A DNA stretch of 9,950 nt from Chloroflexota bacterium (lineage in GTDB: Bacteria > Chloroflexota > Anaerolineae > Aggregatilineales > UBA3940): positions 1-9,950 of the forward strand of contig JAHEME010000066.1 of assembly GCA_024643825.1 (NCBI GenBank), given 5' to 3'. The position numbers and the translations under genes were made by a program. Below the pieces are notes generated by a model. It ran no database searches. It was not told the origin of the DNA and saw nothing but the letters and a program-made list of their open reading frames with translations. Of this stretch, positions 1 to 6,467 are shown in pieces; position 1 is the stretch's first letter, and the number at the start of each line of letters is the position of its first letter.

Positions 1-1
1 T

Positions 2-481
2 CCCGATATTGAACAATTGATGACCGTCGTTGACTGGACAACGCTGATGTTCTTCATCGCGCTATTTATGGTGGTAGGGGCGATTCAGGAAGTTGGTTTG
101 ATCGATGTGATTGCAATGGGCATTGGGCAATTCGTTGGCGACCGCCCCTTCGTTGCACTGGTGGTGATCGTATGGGTATCTGCGCTGGGTTCGGGGCTGG
201 TGGAGAACATCCCGTTTGCGGCTGCCATGCTACCTGTTGTACGGTATCTGGCAAGAGCGATCCCCGGAGCCAACGCTGCTACGATGTTCTATGGGCTTTC
301 TATTGGGGCAGGGATGGGCGGCAACAGTTCGCTAATCGGTTCTTCCCCAAATCTGGTCACTGCGGGCATCGCGGAACGCGCAGGCTTCCCGATCCGATTT
401 ATCGATTTTCTAGTTGTGGGGCTGCCTGCGACTGTTATCACAGTAGCACTGGGCTTGCTCTGGTTGCTGGTACATTTCTAG
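2..481 (+). CDS. ArsB/NhaD-type ion permease, C-terminal part (5' end outside window)
   Basis: The frame is open from base 2, so the gene begins upstream; a TTG at 17 and ATG at 20 are internal codons, not a convincing start. The visible ~159 residues are very hydrophobic, with a membrane stretch near the start (FFIALFMVVGAIQEVGL), a central pair around VALVVIVWVSALGSGL followed by VENIPFAAAMLPVV, and a final helix ending LLWLLVHF just before TAG. The small, Gly/Ser-rich stretch GAGMGGNSSLIGSSPNLVTAGIAE, interrupted by few charges, matches the second half-repeat of the ArsB/NhaD/SLC13 ion-transporter superfamily (usual form: S-A-x-x-D-N-x-P and GGN-x-T-x-I-G-x-x-x-N). Here the usual Asp before Asn-Pro is Glu. 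Substrate (arsenite, Na+/H+, or a dicarboxylate) cannot be decided from this half. Inner-membrane or cytoplasmic-membrane protein. First gene of a tight run, 9 bases before the stress-protein gene. Confidence 0.85.
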   Translation, partial: PDIEQLMTVVDWTTLMFFIALFMVVGAIQEVGLIDVIAMGIGQFVGDRPFVALVVIVWVSALGSGLVENIPFAAAMLPVVRYLARAIPGANAATMFYGLSIGAGMGGNSSLIGSSPNLVTAGIAERAGFPIRFIDFLVVGLPATVITVALGLLWLLVHF

Positions 482-490
482 GGAGCAATG

Positions 491-925
491 ATGGGAAAGA
501 TACTGTGCTCAACACGCGGTGGGGATGCCAGCATTCGCACCCAAAAAGCAGCGATAGACCTGGCACTCTCCACCGGGGACGATCTTATTTTTTTCATTGC
601 CTTTGACATGGAATTTCTAGCCGAGGCCGATTTTAACCTGCGGTCAGATGTAGTTTCTGAAGAGGTAGATAAGATGTGCGATTTCCTGATGCTGATGGCT
701 ATCGAACGGGCTGAGGCCAAAGGCAAGGAAGCCACCTGTCTTGTCCGTCAGGGGGCATTTGTTAAGGAGATCGAGAAGGTGGTGCGTGAGGAAGGGATCA
801 CGCTGGCGATTCTAGGACGACCCGAAGGGCATGCCAGTCGATTCGCGTTGCATCAGCTAGAAGAGTTGGCTGAACAGCTTGAAGCTGATACGGGAGTGCC
901 GTTTCGGATTTTGCCCGAAGAATAA
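491..925 (+). CDS. UspA-like universal stress domain protein (small, degenerate ATP loop)
   Basis: A 144-residue single-domain protein. The pattern is that of the UspA Rossmann-like fold: first strand KILCSTRGGDAS (residues 3-13), a long helix ending in ALSTGD, second strand LIFFIAFD (32-39), a helical middle (55-80), the strand ATCLVRQG (81-88), helix VKEIEKVVREEG and the strand ITLAILGRP (103-111). Classical ATP-binding family members have G-x2-G-x9-G-S/T after that last strand. Here the loop is GRPEGHASRF with no following Gly-Ser/Thr, so ATP binding is doubtful. Two adjacent ATGs occur at 488 and 491; GGGAG at 481-485 is only 2 bases from the first and 5 from the second, so 491 is chosen (one residue shorter). 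It lies directly behind a transporter gene, an arrangement often seen for Usp domains that modulate transporters; that role is inference. Confidence 0.8.
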   Translation: MGKILCSTRGGDASIRTQKAAIDLALSTGDDLIFFIAFDMEFLAEADFNLRSDVVSEEVDKMCDFLMLMAIERAEAKGKEATCLVRQGAFVKEIEKVVREEGITLAILGRPEGHASRFALHQLEELAEQLEADTGVPFRILPEE

Positions 926-935
926 CGAGGTTGGT

Positions 936-1346
936 ATGCCTCTCCGAATCAAAGATGTTTCGCTCTTCACAGTGCGCGATGTGGCGGCTCGGCTGGGGTT
1001 GGCCGATGGCACGGTACGCAAATATCTGCGCGTAGGGAAGATGGCAGGGAAGAAACACGCGGGAGCCTGGCACGTTACCGAAGAGAGCTTCCGAACATTC
1101 CTCCAGAATAAAGGGGACGATTTACGCCCGGAAGATGTACCTCAACTGGTTATTCAGATACCGGTTCATGAGGACGACGATCCCGCACCCGTCAGGAATG
1201 AAGCCACCCATCATGAGGCTAATCAGCCCGGTGCGGATGTGGATGAGTTGACATGGCTGATCATGGAGGCCAAGCGGCTCAAAGAAAAGGCCCATCGTTT
1301 AGAAGAACTCTACATCAAATCTAATCCTTCTGAATCCACAGAATAA
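936..1346 (+). CDS. Helix-turn-helix DNA-binding protein (MerR/excisionase-like) with C-terminal helix
   Basis: A 136-residue protein starting at ATG 936, set by GAGG at 927-930 with a 5-base gap; the frame stays open further upstream, inside the stress-protein gene, but no better start is there. Residues 10-57 form a HTH_17/excisionase-type winged helix: LFTVRDVAARLGLADGTV (helix-turn-helix, 10-27), RKYLRVGKMAG (recognition region and start of wing) and KKHAGAWHVTEESFRTFL (wing strand and last helix). The middle (60-104) is acidic and Pro-rich and looks disordered. Residues 105-126 (LTWLIMEAKRLKEKAHRLEE) form a likely amphipathic helix or short coiled coil, probably for self-association. Members of this fold bind DNA as small regulators or recombination directionality factors; no integrase lies nearby, so a regulator of its own operon is more likely. 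Specificity is unknown. Confidence 0.8.
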   Translation: MPLRIKDVSLFTVRDVAARLGLADGTVRKYLRVGKMAGKKHAGAWHVTEESFRTFLQNKGDDLRPEDVPQLVIQIPVHEDDDPAPVRNEATHHEANQPGADVDELTWLIMEAKRLKEKAHRLEELYIKSNPSESTE

Positions 1347-1363
1347 GCTGCCGAGAATCACCT

Positions 1364-2494
1364 ATGGAACTCATTGAAGTCCGCCATAATCGTGCTGGTG
1401 ATGTTCGTGATTTCCTTCTCCTCCCGTTCTCGCTGTACAAGACTGTGCCGCAGTGGGTTCCCCCCCTCATGCAAGGCGAGCGAGCACGGATCAAACCCAA
1501 CTTCCCCTACTATGAACACTCGGAAGCCGCCTTCTTCCTGGTGCGAGATTCTACTGGACAGGCTGTAGGGCGGATTGCGGTGCAGAACAATCGACCGTTC
1601 AATGCGTATCGAAGCCGCAGCGATGCCCTGCTGTATCTGTATGAGTCAATTGACGACGATGCGGTAGCAGAAACCCTGTTCGGGGCAGCCTCGGAGTGGG
1701 CCAAAGCTCGCGGGCTAACTCGACTAGTGGGGCCAAAGGGCTTTCTCGTTGGGGATGGGTTAGGTCTGCTGGTGGAGGGTTTTGAGCATCGACCCGCGCT
1801 GGGGATTCCCTACAATTTTCCGTACTATGTTCGCCAGTGGGAAGAAGTCGGTGGCTTTACGAAAGAAGTGGATTACCTCTCCGGGCATGTTTCTCGCAAA
1901 GGATTTCACTATCCCCCCCAAATGCGGGAGCTTGCCAATAAAATCCGCGAACGTCGCGGGTTTCATGTGCCGGTGTTCAAGAGCAACCGGGAGATTCGCC
2001 GCCACCTACCATCCCTGCAACAAGCCTACAACAGTGCGTTCGCCAACCTATGGTCGTATACACCGATCCCCGATCACGAGCTTGAGGCGGTGTTCGACCG
2101 GATTTTTCTGGTGGCGGAGCCGCACATGATCAAGCTGATCTTCAAGGGAGATCAGGTGATTGGGTTTCAGTTTGCATACCCGGACATCAGCGCCGCGATT
2201 CAGCGGCAACGAGGCGAGATGTGGCCACTGGGCTGGACCGATTTTCTGGCAGAGAAGAAGCGGACGAAATGGGTCAATGTGAATGGGAACGCGATCCTGC
2301 CACAGTATCAGGGACTAGGCGCGAATGCCATCCTCTATGACGAGATGGCGAAGACAATCCTTGATTCATCGCGGTATGATTACGCCGATCTGGTGCAGGT
2401 GCAGGATACCAATATCAAGATGTTGAGCGATATGCAGGCCGTCGTGCCTATGAATATCGTGAAACGGCATCGAATCTATCAGAAAGCGTGTTGA
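1364..2494 (+). CDS. YghO-like GNAT-fold protein, putative N-acyltransferase
   Basis: A 376-residue cytosolic protein without signal peptide. The N-terminal part has the hallmarks of the YghO-like family: FLLLPFSLYKTVPQWVPPL (17-35), the Asn/Pro-rich PNFPYYEHSEAAFFLV (45-60), VGRIAVQNNRPFN (68-80) and, around residues 121-155, the VGPKGF...GLLVEGF...GIPYNFPYY block. The C-terminal half contains a GNAT-like segment with VNVNGNAILPQYQGLGANAILYDEM (from about residue 304), where QGLGA resembles the acetyl-CoA pyrophosphate loop (Q/R-x-x-G-x-G/A), then a helix, then VQVQDTNIKMLSDM. The acyl acceptor is unknown, and the family is usually annotated only as hypothetical or acetyltransferase. Start ATG 1364 lies 17 bases after the previous stop with only a weak GAG at 1353-1355. 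Last gene of the four-gene run; its TGA lies inside the left arm of a hairpin. Confidence 0.78.
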   Translation: MELIEVRHNRAGDVRDFLLLPFSLYKTVPQWVPPLMQGERARIKPNFPYYEHSEAAFFLVRDSTGQAVGRIAVQNNRPFNAYRSRSDALLYLYESIDDDAVAETLFGAASEWAKARGLTRLVGPKGFLVGDGLGLLVEGFEHRPALGIPYNFPYYVRQWEEVGGFTKEVDYLSGHVSRKGFHYPPQMRELANKIRERRGFHVPVFKSNREIRRHLPSLQQAYNSAFANLWSYTPIPDHELEAVFDRIFLVAEPHMIKLIFKGDQVIGFQFAYPDISAAIQRQRGEMWPLGWTDFLAEKKRTKWVNVNGNAILPQYQGLGANAILYDEMAKTILDSSRYDYADLVQVQDTNIKMLSDMQAVVPMNIVKRHRIYQKAC

Positions 2495-2519
2495 GGCAGC
2501 GTTCCCCTGGCTGCCTCAA
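2491..2519. terminator. Perfect 10-bp hairpin between convergent genes
   Basis: TTGAGGCAGC (2491-2500) pairs perfectly with GCTGCCTCAA (2510-2519) across a 9-base loop. The stop codon of the upstream gene (2492-2494) is part of the stem. There is no T-run after it on the + strand; on the - strand the following bases are CACGCTTTCT, only mildly T-rich. It sits between two convergent genes, so a bidirectional transcription end or RNA 3'-end protector is the likely role. Confidence 0.6.
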
Positions 2520-2567
2520 CACGGCACTTCATCCAATAGGCCATCCTCTTCGGTACAGCAACGTCAT

Positions 2568-3773
2568 TTATGCGCGTGCAGCCTCAATCGCAGCACGGAT
2601 CTGATCAAAGTGAAGCTGGGGATGGAATGCTCCCTGAAGCATGCCCTGGCCCAGCCGAGAATACGTTGGCTTATAGGAGACGAATTCGTCGGGGAATTCC
2701 CTGACCATGACGACAGTCTCTCTCTGCGCGCGGGCTAATTCTGCGCGCACATCCTTGAGCGTAGGATTCACAGCGAGAAAAGCCTTGATGCGTGCAGGTA
2801 GATTCTTCAAGGTTGCGATTGTCTCGTCATCTGAAAGCAAGGTTCCGATGTAGTACTGGGTGTCACGCTCGCCAAGCGTCAGATGGACGATGACTTCTTT
2901 GGCGCTCCACTCGCCTTCGGCAGGCGGCTTCGAGGCTTCTTCCTCGCTGACTCCTTCCAGAAGATCATCGAGTTCCTGCATGACCTGCGCGTACATTTTC
3001 TCGATTTCAGATGCGAGATCGACAGCGGCAGGGGGCACTTCTGGCAGCCAGCGCCCGGACAGAGTCATATCCGCTGATTGAAGTTTGCCACCGCGATAGA
3101 ATCCGACCGTAACGGCATCCCCTGCGTATTTGCTCTCGATAGCTTTGGCGAAATCATTGCCTGTGTTGATCGCTGTCTCGCCCATTTTGACGATCACATC
3201 ATCTTTTTGGAGACCTGCATCCTTGGCCCCCATGCCGTCGATCACATCGCCCAACCGGATGCCTTTGTTCTCTGGCAAGCCGAGTCGTTTGGCAACGGCA
3301 TCATCCATGAAATCGACCAGGATGCCGAGCATAGGACGCCGTGTTACTCGCAGATCAAGACCCTCTTCGAGCACCGACTGCAAGTTCTCCAGACCGGTTT
3401 CCCAGTCCTTCGTGATCTGATCCAATCTGTCCTGGAAATCTTCGCCTGCATCCATCCCCGCATGGGTAACGGTCACGGTGGTGACTTCTCCCTGAGACTC
3501 GATATCGACCTGCACCTGCGCGATTTCGGGTTCCCCTACCCCCTGCCATGTAAAGATCACCTGCTTGCCTTTGTCGAGCTTCTCAAATACCCCACTAGCT
3601 GCATAGCCAGAGTTCCAGGCCAACAGAATCTTGCCACCTTCCCGATTCTGTGTGTAGGCACTATCACTGAGCCATTCCCGGAAACCAACGTCACGTGTGA
3701 ATGCCTTGTATACGGCCTCTGAAGAGGCCTTGACCTTGCGGCTTACCCGAACTGCTTGCATTTCACTCACCAT
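2568..3773 (-). CDS. SRPBCC (AHSA1-like) - PDZ - DinB three-domain fusion
   Basis: A 401-residue cytosolic protein with three domains in one unbroken frame. Residues 6-140: an SRPBCC/AHSA1-type lipid- or ligand-binding fold (AVRVSRKVKASSEAVYKAFT, then W34, the G46-G47 turn, GVFEKLDKGKQVIFTWQG and the long C-terminal helix around DWETGLENLQSVLE). Residues 147-240: a PDZ domain resembling the second half of HtrA-like proteins (LGILVDF, IRLGDVIDGMGAKDAGLQKDDVIVKMGE, IESKYAGDAVTVGFYRGGK), but with no protease domain. Residues 255-400: a DinB/YfiT-like four-helix bundle, with WSAKEVIVHL (His297) and HPQLH (His384, His388) forming the expected three-His metal site. DinB domains often serve thiol transfer to electrophiles; the substrate here is unknown. 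Start ATG 3773 has AAGGAGC (3781-3787) 7 bases before it. It follows the aldo/keto reductase by 83 bases on the same strand and is probably co-transcribed. The order is unusual; the frame shows no sign of a break. Confidence 0.85.
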   Translation of the reverse strand: MVSEMQAVRVSRKVKASSEAVYKAFTRDVGFREWLSDSAYTQNREGGKILLAWNSGYAASGVFEKLDKGKQVIFTWQGVGEPEIAQVQVDIESQGEVTTVTVTHAGMDAGEDFQDRLDQITKDWETGLENLQSVLEEGLDLRVTRRPMLGILVDFMDDAVAKRLGLPENKGIRLGDVIDGMGAKDAGLQKDDVIVKMGETAINTGNDFAKAIESKYAGDAVTVGFYRGGKLQSADMTLSGRWLPEVPPAAVDLASEIEKMYAQVMQELDDLLEGVSEEEASKPPAEGEWSAKEVIVHLTLGERDTQYYIGTLLSDDETIATLKNLPARIKAFLAVNPTLKDVRAELARAQRETVVMVREFPDEFVSYKPTYSRLGQGMLQGAFHPQLHFDQIRAAIEAARA

Positions 3774-3780
3774 CTTCGAT

Positions 3781-3787
3781 GCTCCTT
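3781..3787 (-). promoter_or_regulatory. Strong ribosome binding site of the three-domain fusion gene
   Basis: AAGGAGC on the - strand, 7 bases before ATG 3773. This fixes the first Met rather than Met5 as the start. No good -35/-10 pair is seen in the 83-base gap behind the reductase gene, which supports read-through from upstream. Confidence 0.65.
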
Positions 3788-3842
3788 CGCGCTAAGGTCC
3801 CTTTACCGGATTCAATCTGGGAAAAACTGCCGCATAAGAGAC

Positions 3843-3864
3843 GAGCCATGACCGGTTCATGCTC
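3843..3864. other. Imperfect hairpin at the end of the aldo/keto reductase gene
   Basis: GAGCCATGA (3843-3851) pairs with TCATGCTC (3857-3864) over the 5-base loop CCGGT, with one bulged C. It spans the reductase stop codon (3857-3859). On the - strand a run of five T lies about 20 bases further on, too far for a standard intrinsic terminator. It may partly end or stabilise the transcript between the reductase and the fusion gene. Confidence 0.3.
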
Positions 3865-4837
3865 GCTCAAGTATGTGGTCAATCTCTTGCATCTGTGCCG
3901 GGATAAGCGGGCCATAGTCCATCGCGCCCGCATTCTCTTCGATTTGCCGGACGGTTCGTGCGCCGGGGATCGGAACTGTGCGCTCGCTACGTGCCCATAT
4001 CCAGCCCAGTGCGCCCTGCGCTAAGGTACGTCCACCCTGGGCAAGTACATCACGGAGCGCTTCCACCTGCTGAAGGCGCATCTGACCGCGCCCTGTGCTG
4101 AAGTCCCAGCCATTACGCACATCATCCTCAGGAAAGGTTGACTCTGCATCAAACTTCCCGGTCAGGATGCCACGAAAAAGGGCCGTCTTGTTGATACTCG
4201 TCAGGTTGTGCTCGTCGATGAGGGTTAGCATTTCAGGTGCATCAAGGATCACATTCAGGTCATGTTGAATGGAGACACAGTGTTCGCCTTGCGCGAAGAC
4301 AGCGGCACGATTCACGTCGTCGGTGCTCCAACCATAGGCGCGAATTTTCCCTTCCTTCACCAGTTCTTCGAGCACATCCCGTACCGCAACAGCTTCGACA
4401 GGATCATAGCCCCCTGCGTGAAGCTGATAAATATCGATGTACTCTGTATTCAACCGCCGAAGGCTGTTCTCACAGTCCTGGCGCATATTGGCGAGTATCT
4501 GAGAGTCATCAACTCGCATTTCGCGGGTGCTCTCGTCAATGAGATGACCGAACTTGGTGGCAATGATTACGCTATCGCGCCGTTCGGATACAGCCTGGCC
4601 CAGAATGCGTTCGCTATGCCCGCAGCCGTAATTCGCAGCGGTATCAAACAATGTGACACCGAGATCGATAGCACGGTGGATAGTGCGGAGAGATTCTGCA
4701 TCGTCCACCTGACCCCACCCTGCTGGCCCACGTTCGCCATCATCATCTGTCATCCACCAGGGGCCACCAATAGCCCAACAGCCCATTCCCATCGGGCTGA
4801 CTTCGATTCCACTCCTGCCCAGCATACGCTTTTTCAT
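3857..4837 (-). CDS. Aldo/keto reductase
   Basis: A 326-residue NAD(P)H-dependent oxidoreductase of the aldo/keto reductase (TIM barrel) superfamily. It starts with the typical KKRMLGRSGIEVSPMGMGCW. The catalytic tetrad is complete: Asp65 and Tyr70 in LFDTAANYG, Lys95 in IIATKFG, His140 in IDIYQLH. Near the C-terminus VPIPGARTVRQIEENAGA is the nucleotide-phosphate binding segment, followed by the usual LIPAQMQEIDHIL ending. Length is normal. A longer frame reaches Met at 4882, but ATG 4837 is chosen because AAAGGA (4844-4849) sits 6 bases before it and the family homology begins exactly there. The substrate (sugar, aldehyde or ketone) cannot be read from the sequence. It lies between the ArsR-type regulator (147 bases upstream) and the fusion gene, same strand, suggesting a regulated set. 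Confidence 0.93.
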   Translation of the reverse strand: MKKRMLGRSGIEVSPMGMGCWAIGGPWWMTDDDGERGPAGWGQVDDAESLRTIHRAIDLGVTLFDTAANYGCGHSERILGQAVSERRDSVIIATKFGHLIDESTREMRVDDSQILANMRQDCENSLRRLNTEYIDIYQLHAGGYDPVEAVAVRDVLEELVKEGKIRAYGWSTDDVNRAAVFAQGEHCVSIQHDLNVILDAPEMLTLIDEHNLTSINKTALFRGILTGKFDAESTFPEDDVRNGWDFSTGRGQMRLQQVEALRDVLAQGGRTLAQGALGWIWARSERTVPIPGARTVRQIEENAGAMDYGPLIPAQMQEIDHILERA

Positions 4838-4843
4838 CTGGAT

Positions 4844-4849
4844 TCCTTT
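4844..4849 (-). promoter_or_regulatory. Ribosome binding site that sets the reductase start
   Basis: AAAGGA on the - strand, 6 bases before ATG 4837. The alternative upstream Met (4882) would add 15 residues with no family similarity and has no comparable site. Confidence 0.6.
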
Positions 4850-4889
4850 CTCTTGGCCCCAGCACAGGCAATGCAAAGCCACCCTGCCG

Positions 4890-4912
4890 CGGAATGTGGT
4901 TTCCCCATTCCG
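4890..4912. other. Inverted repeat in the regulator-reductase gap
   Basis: CGGAATG (4890-4896) and CATTCCG (4906-4912) are perfect arms around a 9-base centre. It lies in the 147-base gap before the reductase gene. No T-run follows on the - strand, so it is not a standard terminator; it could be an operator or a leader hairpin. It does not resemble the TAGATA-type repeat at 6468-6496. No convincing promoter was found in the rest of this gap. Confidence 0.35.
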
Positions 4913-4984
4913 TGCAGCAAATTCTCTGCTCGATTGAACCTACTGTTATGCGCTTATCTGCGAAAGGTAGAACAGCAAAACAAG

Positions 4985-6064
4985 TTACTGATCACCACTC
5001 TCCGTGGCGTTGAGAAATTCCCCCAGAAGATCACATGTAGCCATCACACCTTCTGATCGACTCTGGTAGGCTTTCTCTTTACCCTCGCCAACGATCACAT
5101 ATACCAATCCAGCAGCCCTCAGAATATGGAGATGATGAATCACCGTTGGAGCACGAAGCCGCAGCCTGCGGGCAAGCTGTGTAGGTGTAAGCGGTTCGGA
5201 AGTCAGGTAACGGAGAATGCGAAGGCGGGTTGGATCGGAAAGGGCTTTCAACGCATTGATCAGGGAATCGGGTATGATTTCACCAGGGATCAGAGAGGCA
5301 TCTTTCGGTCGCGCCCCGAATAGAAGCAGCTCTTTATCTCCCGCCCTCATATCCCCGAAAAAAACGAAGGGGGAACCCCAGTAGGAGGGAGCCAGAATCA
5401 ACTCCTCAACCTGGGGCAGCGATTGAAAGCGAAGACCCTGCGAAAGCGTTTCCATCAGTTCTTGTACAGAAACCTTTTCCGCCAGCGCCTGAGCATTCTC
5501 CAGTTCTGATTCCAGCACAGGCCGAATGCGACGTTCTTCTTCGGCGAAGAATACTTCCTGATACGCATAAAGGGCATTTACCAGCTTTTCTCCAAACTCA
5601 CCTGGCTGTGACCACCATCTCAAATTCCCGTCAAGGTATTTATCGGCGATTGATTTCTTGCCCCAATGGGCGTGAAGTTCCGAACGTAATAGTTCACGAT
5701 CATCTTCATCCCATGATCCCTGCCGGGATATTTTGTCTAACATCTCGACTGTTTTTTCGCCGAGTTCTTCCAGCGGCATTAACGTGGGCAGGCGGCGGCT
5801 ACTGGGGATCTCTTCGAGCATTTCCAGGGCAGTAACGCTATCTTTTGGCGCTGGTAACGTATACACCCACCCGATGGGAGGCCCAGGCAAGGCTGATTCC
5901 GTGACATCCTCAAGGAACTCACGTTCTGCTGCGGGAAGGCGGGATCGCATTCCGGCTGCCCAGGCTGCTCTAACTCCAAAATCGGATGGATGATGGAGTA
6001 TATGCAGGCTTACGAAAAAATCGTATGCTGTTCCCATATCCCAGGTTATGCGCGGTACACTCAT
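4985..6064 (-). CDS. ArsR-family transcription regulator with a long N-terminal domain
   Basis: A 359-residue protein, about three times the usual ArsR length. Residues 264-335 are a winged helix: SLINALKALSDPTRLRILRYL (267-287), LTPTQLARRLRL, recognition helix APTVIHHLHILRAAGL (305-320) and wing VYVIVGEGKEKAY. The metal-binding Cys pair of classic ArsR (ELCVCDL) is absent, the equivalent helix being LTPTQLARRL, so metal sensing of that kind is unlikely. Residues 1-260 form a soluble, mostly helical domain (start ITWDMGTAYDFFVSLHIL, Trp-rich middle) that I know only as an uncharacterised N-terminal region of long ArsR proteins; it may be the ligand or partner sensor. Start ATG 6064 has AGGAGA (6071-6076) 6 bases before it. 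It lies between the 84-residue gene and the reductase on the same strand and is the best candidate to bind the inverted repeat at 6468-6496. Confidence 0.85.
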   Translation of the reverse strand: MSVPRITWDMGTAYDFFVSLHILHHPSDFGVRAAWAAGMRSRLPAAEREFLEDVTESALPGPPIGWVYTLPAPKDSVTALEMLEEIPSSRRLPTLMPLEELGEKTVEMLDKISRQGSWDEDDRELLRSELHAHWGKKSIADKYLDGNLRWWSQPGEFGEKLVNALYAYQEVFFAEEERRIRPVLESELENAQALAEKVSVQELMETLSQGLRFQSLPQVEELILAPSYWGSPFVFFGDMRAGDKELLLFGARPKDASLIPGEIIPDSLINALKALSDPTRLRILRYLTSEPLTPTQLARRLRLRAPTVIHHLHILRAAGLVYVIVGEGKEKAYQSRSEGVMATCDLLGEFLNATESGDQ

Positions 6065-6103
6065 ACCTCTTCTCCTACCGTTGGCGTTGATCTACGTCTC
6101 ATC

Positions 6104-6132
6104 ACTGTAGCCCGCTATGAAACGTGAGGCAA
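6104..6132 (-). promoter_or_regulatory. Possible second promoter before the ArsR-type gene
   Basis: On the - strand TTGCCT (6132-6127) is followed after 17 bases by TACAGT (6109-6104); each box matches consensus at 4 of 6 positions. It overlaps the hairpin at 6126-6156. It would let the regulator be made apart from the 84-residue gene. Weak evidence. Confidence 0.3.
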
Positions 6133-6156
6133 CTAACCTTTGATGTCAGTTGCCTC
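6126..6156. terminator. 9-bp hairpin between the 84-aa gene and the regulator gene
   Basis: GAGGCAACT (6126-6134) pairs perfectly with AGTTGCCTC (6148-6156) over a 13-base loop. On the + strand it is followed by GATTTTCTT, a fair U-tract, but no + gene precedes it. On the - strand, the direction of the flanking genes, only ACGTTTCAT follows. It may partly end the transcript of the 84-residue gene. The stem resembles the one at 2491-2519 (both carry GAGGCA). Confidence 0.45.
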
Positions 6157-6163
6157 GATTTTC

Positions 6164-6418
6164 TTATGCTGCACCAGCGGCACGTCCCGTAAGAGTGGAC
6201 ACATCACATCCACATTCAAGCTGCTTGCCCATCGTTACAAGTCGCCCCCCTACACCACGAAGGATTCGCCCTGTACGCTGGGCTAACCAGGTTCGGCGAA
6301 TTGGCTGACGCTCCTGGAGTTCTCGCTTCATTTGAGTGATCTTGACTGCATGCAGGTGACGATTGCTGCGATCTTTACTAAGAGATACCCATGCATCGAA
6401 CTGATTCATCCCGTCCAT
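6164..6418 (-). CDS. Small basic orphan protein (84 residues)
   Basis: I do not recognise this family. It is likely real: ATG 6418 has an excellent AAGGAGAG (6426-6433) 7 bases upstream, and a near-consensus promoter lies further up. The protein is strongly basic. Residues 1-15 (MDGMNQFDAWVSLSK) are mixed; 20-40 (RHLHAVKITQMKRELQERQP) look helical; 44-68 (TWLAQRTGRILRGVGGRLVTMGKQLE) form a likely amphipathic helix with a Gly/Leu repeat pattern; then comes ECGCDVST with a Cys-x-Cys pair (residues 69 and 71) and a small-residue tail. No signal peptide or true membrane helix is seen. It precedes the ArsR-type gene with a 99-base gap, so it may be a partner of, or controlled by, that regulator. 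A metal- or redox-sensing role of the Cys pair is speculation. Confidence 0.7.
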   Translation of the reverse strand: MDGMNQFDAWVSLSKDRSNRHLHAVKITQMKRELQERQPIRRTWLAQRTGRILRGVGGRLVTMGKQLECGCDVSTLTGRAAGAA

Positions 6419-6467
6419 TGTTGATCTCTCCTTCCACCCACCACGCTAACAACACCAGAGATTTCGC

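Noticed and set aside
17..22. TTG/ATG as the start of the permease gene
   Set aside because: The frame is open upstream to base 2, and the protein would begin in the middle of a transporter half-repeat.
879..935. Longer start for the helix-turn-helix gene
   Set aside because: It would overlap the stress-protein gene by 47 bases and has no ribosome site; GAGG at 927-930 fits ATG 936.
3078..3722. 214-residue open frame on the + strand
   Set aside because: It is antisense to the SRPBCC and PDZ parts of the fusion gene, which have clear family motifs; the + translation shows none and has no ribosome site.
4262..5056. 264-residue open frame on the + strand
   Set aside because: It runs antisense through the aldo/keto reductase and its upstream gap; the reductase has a complete catalytic tetrad and this product has no recognisable motif.
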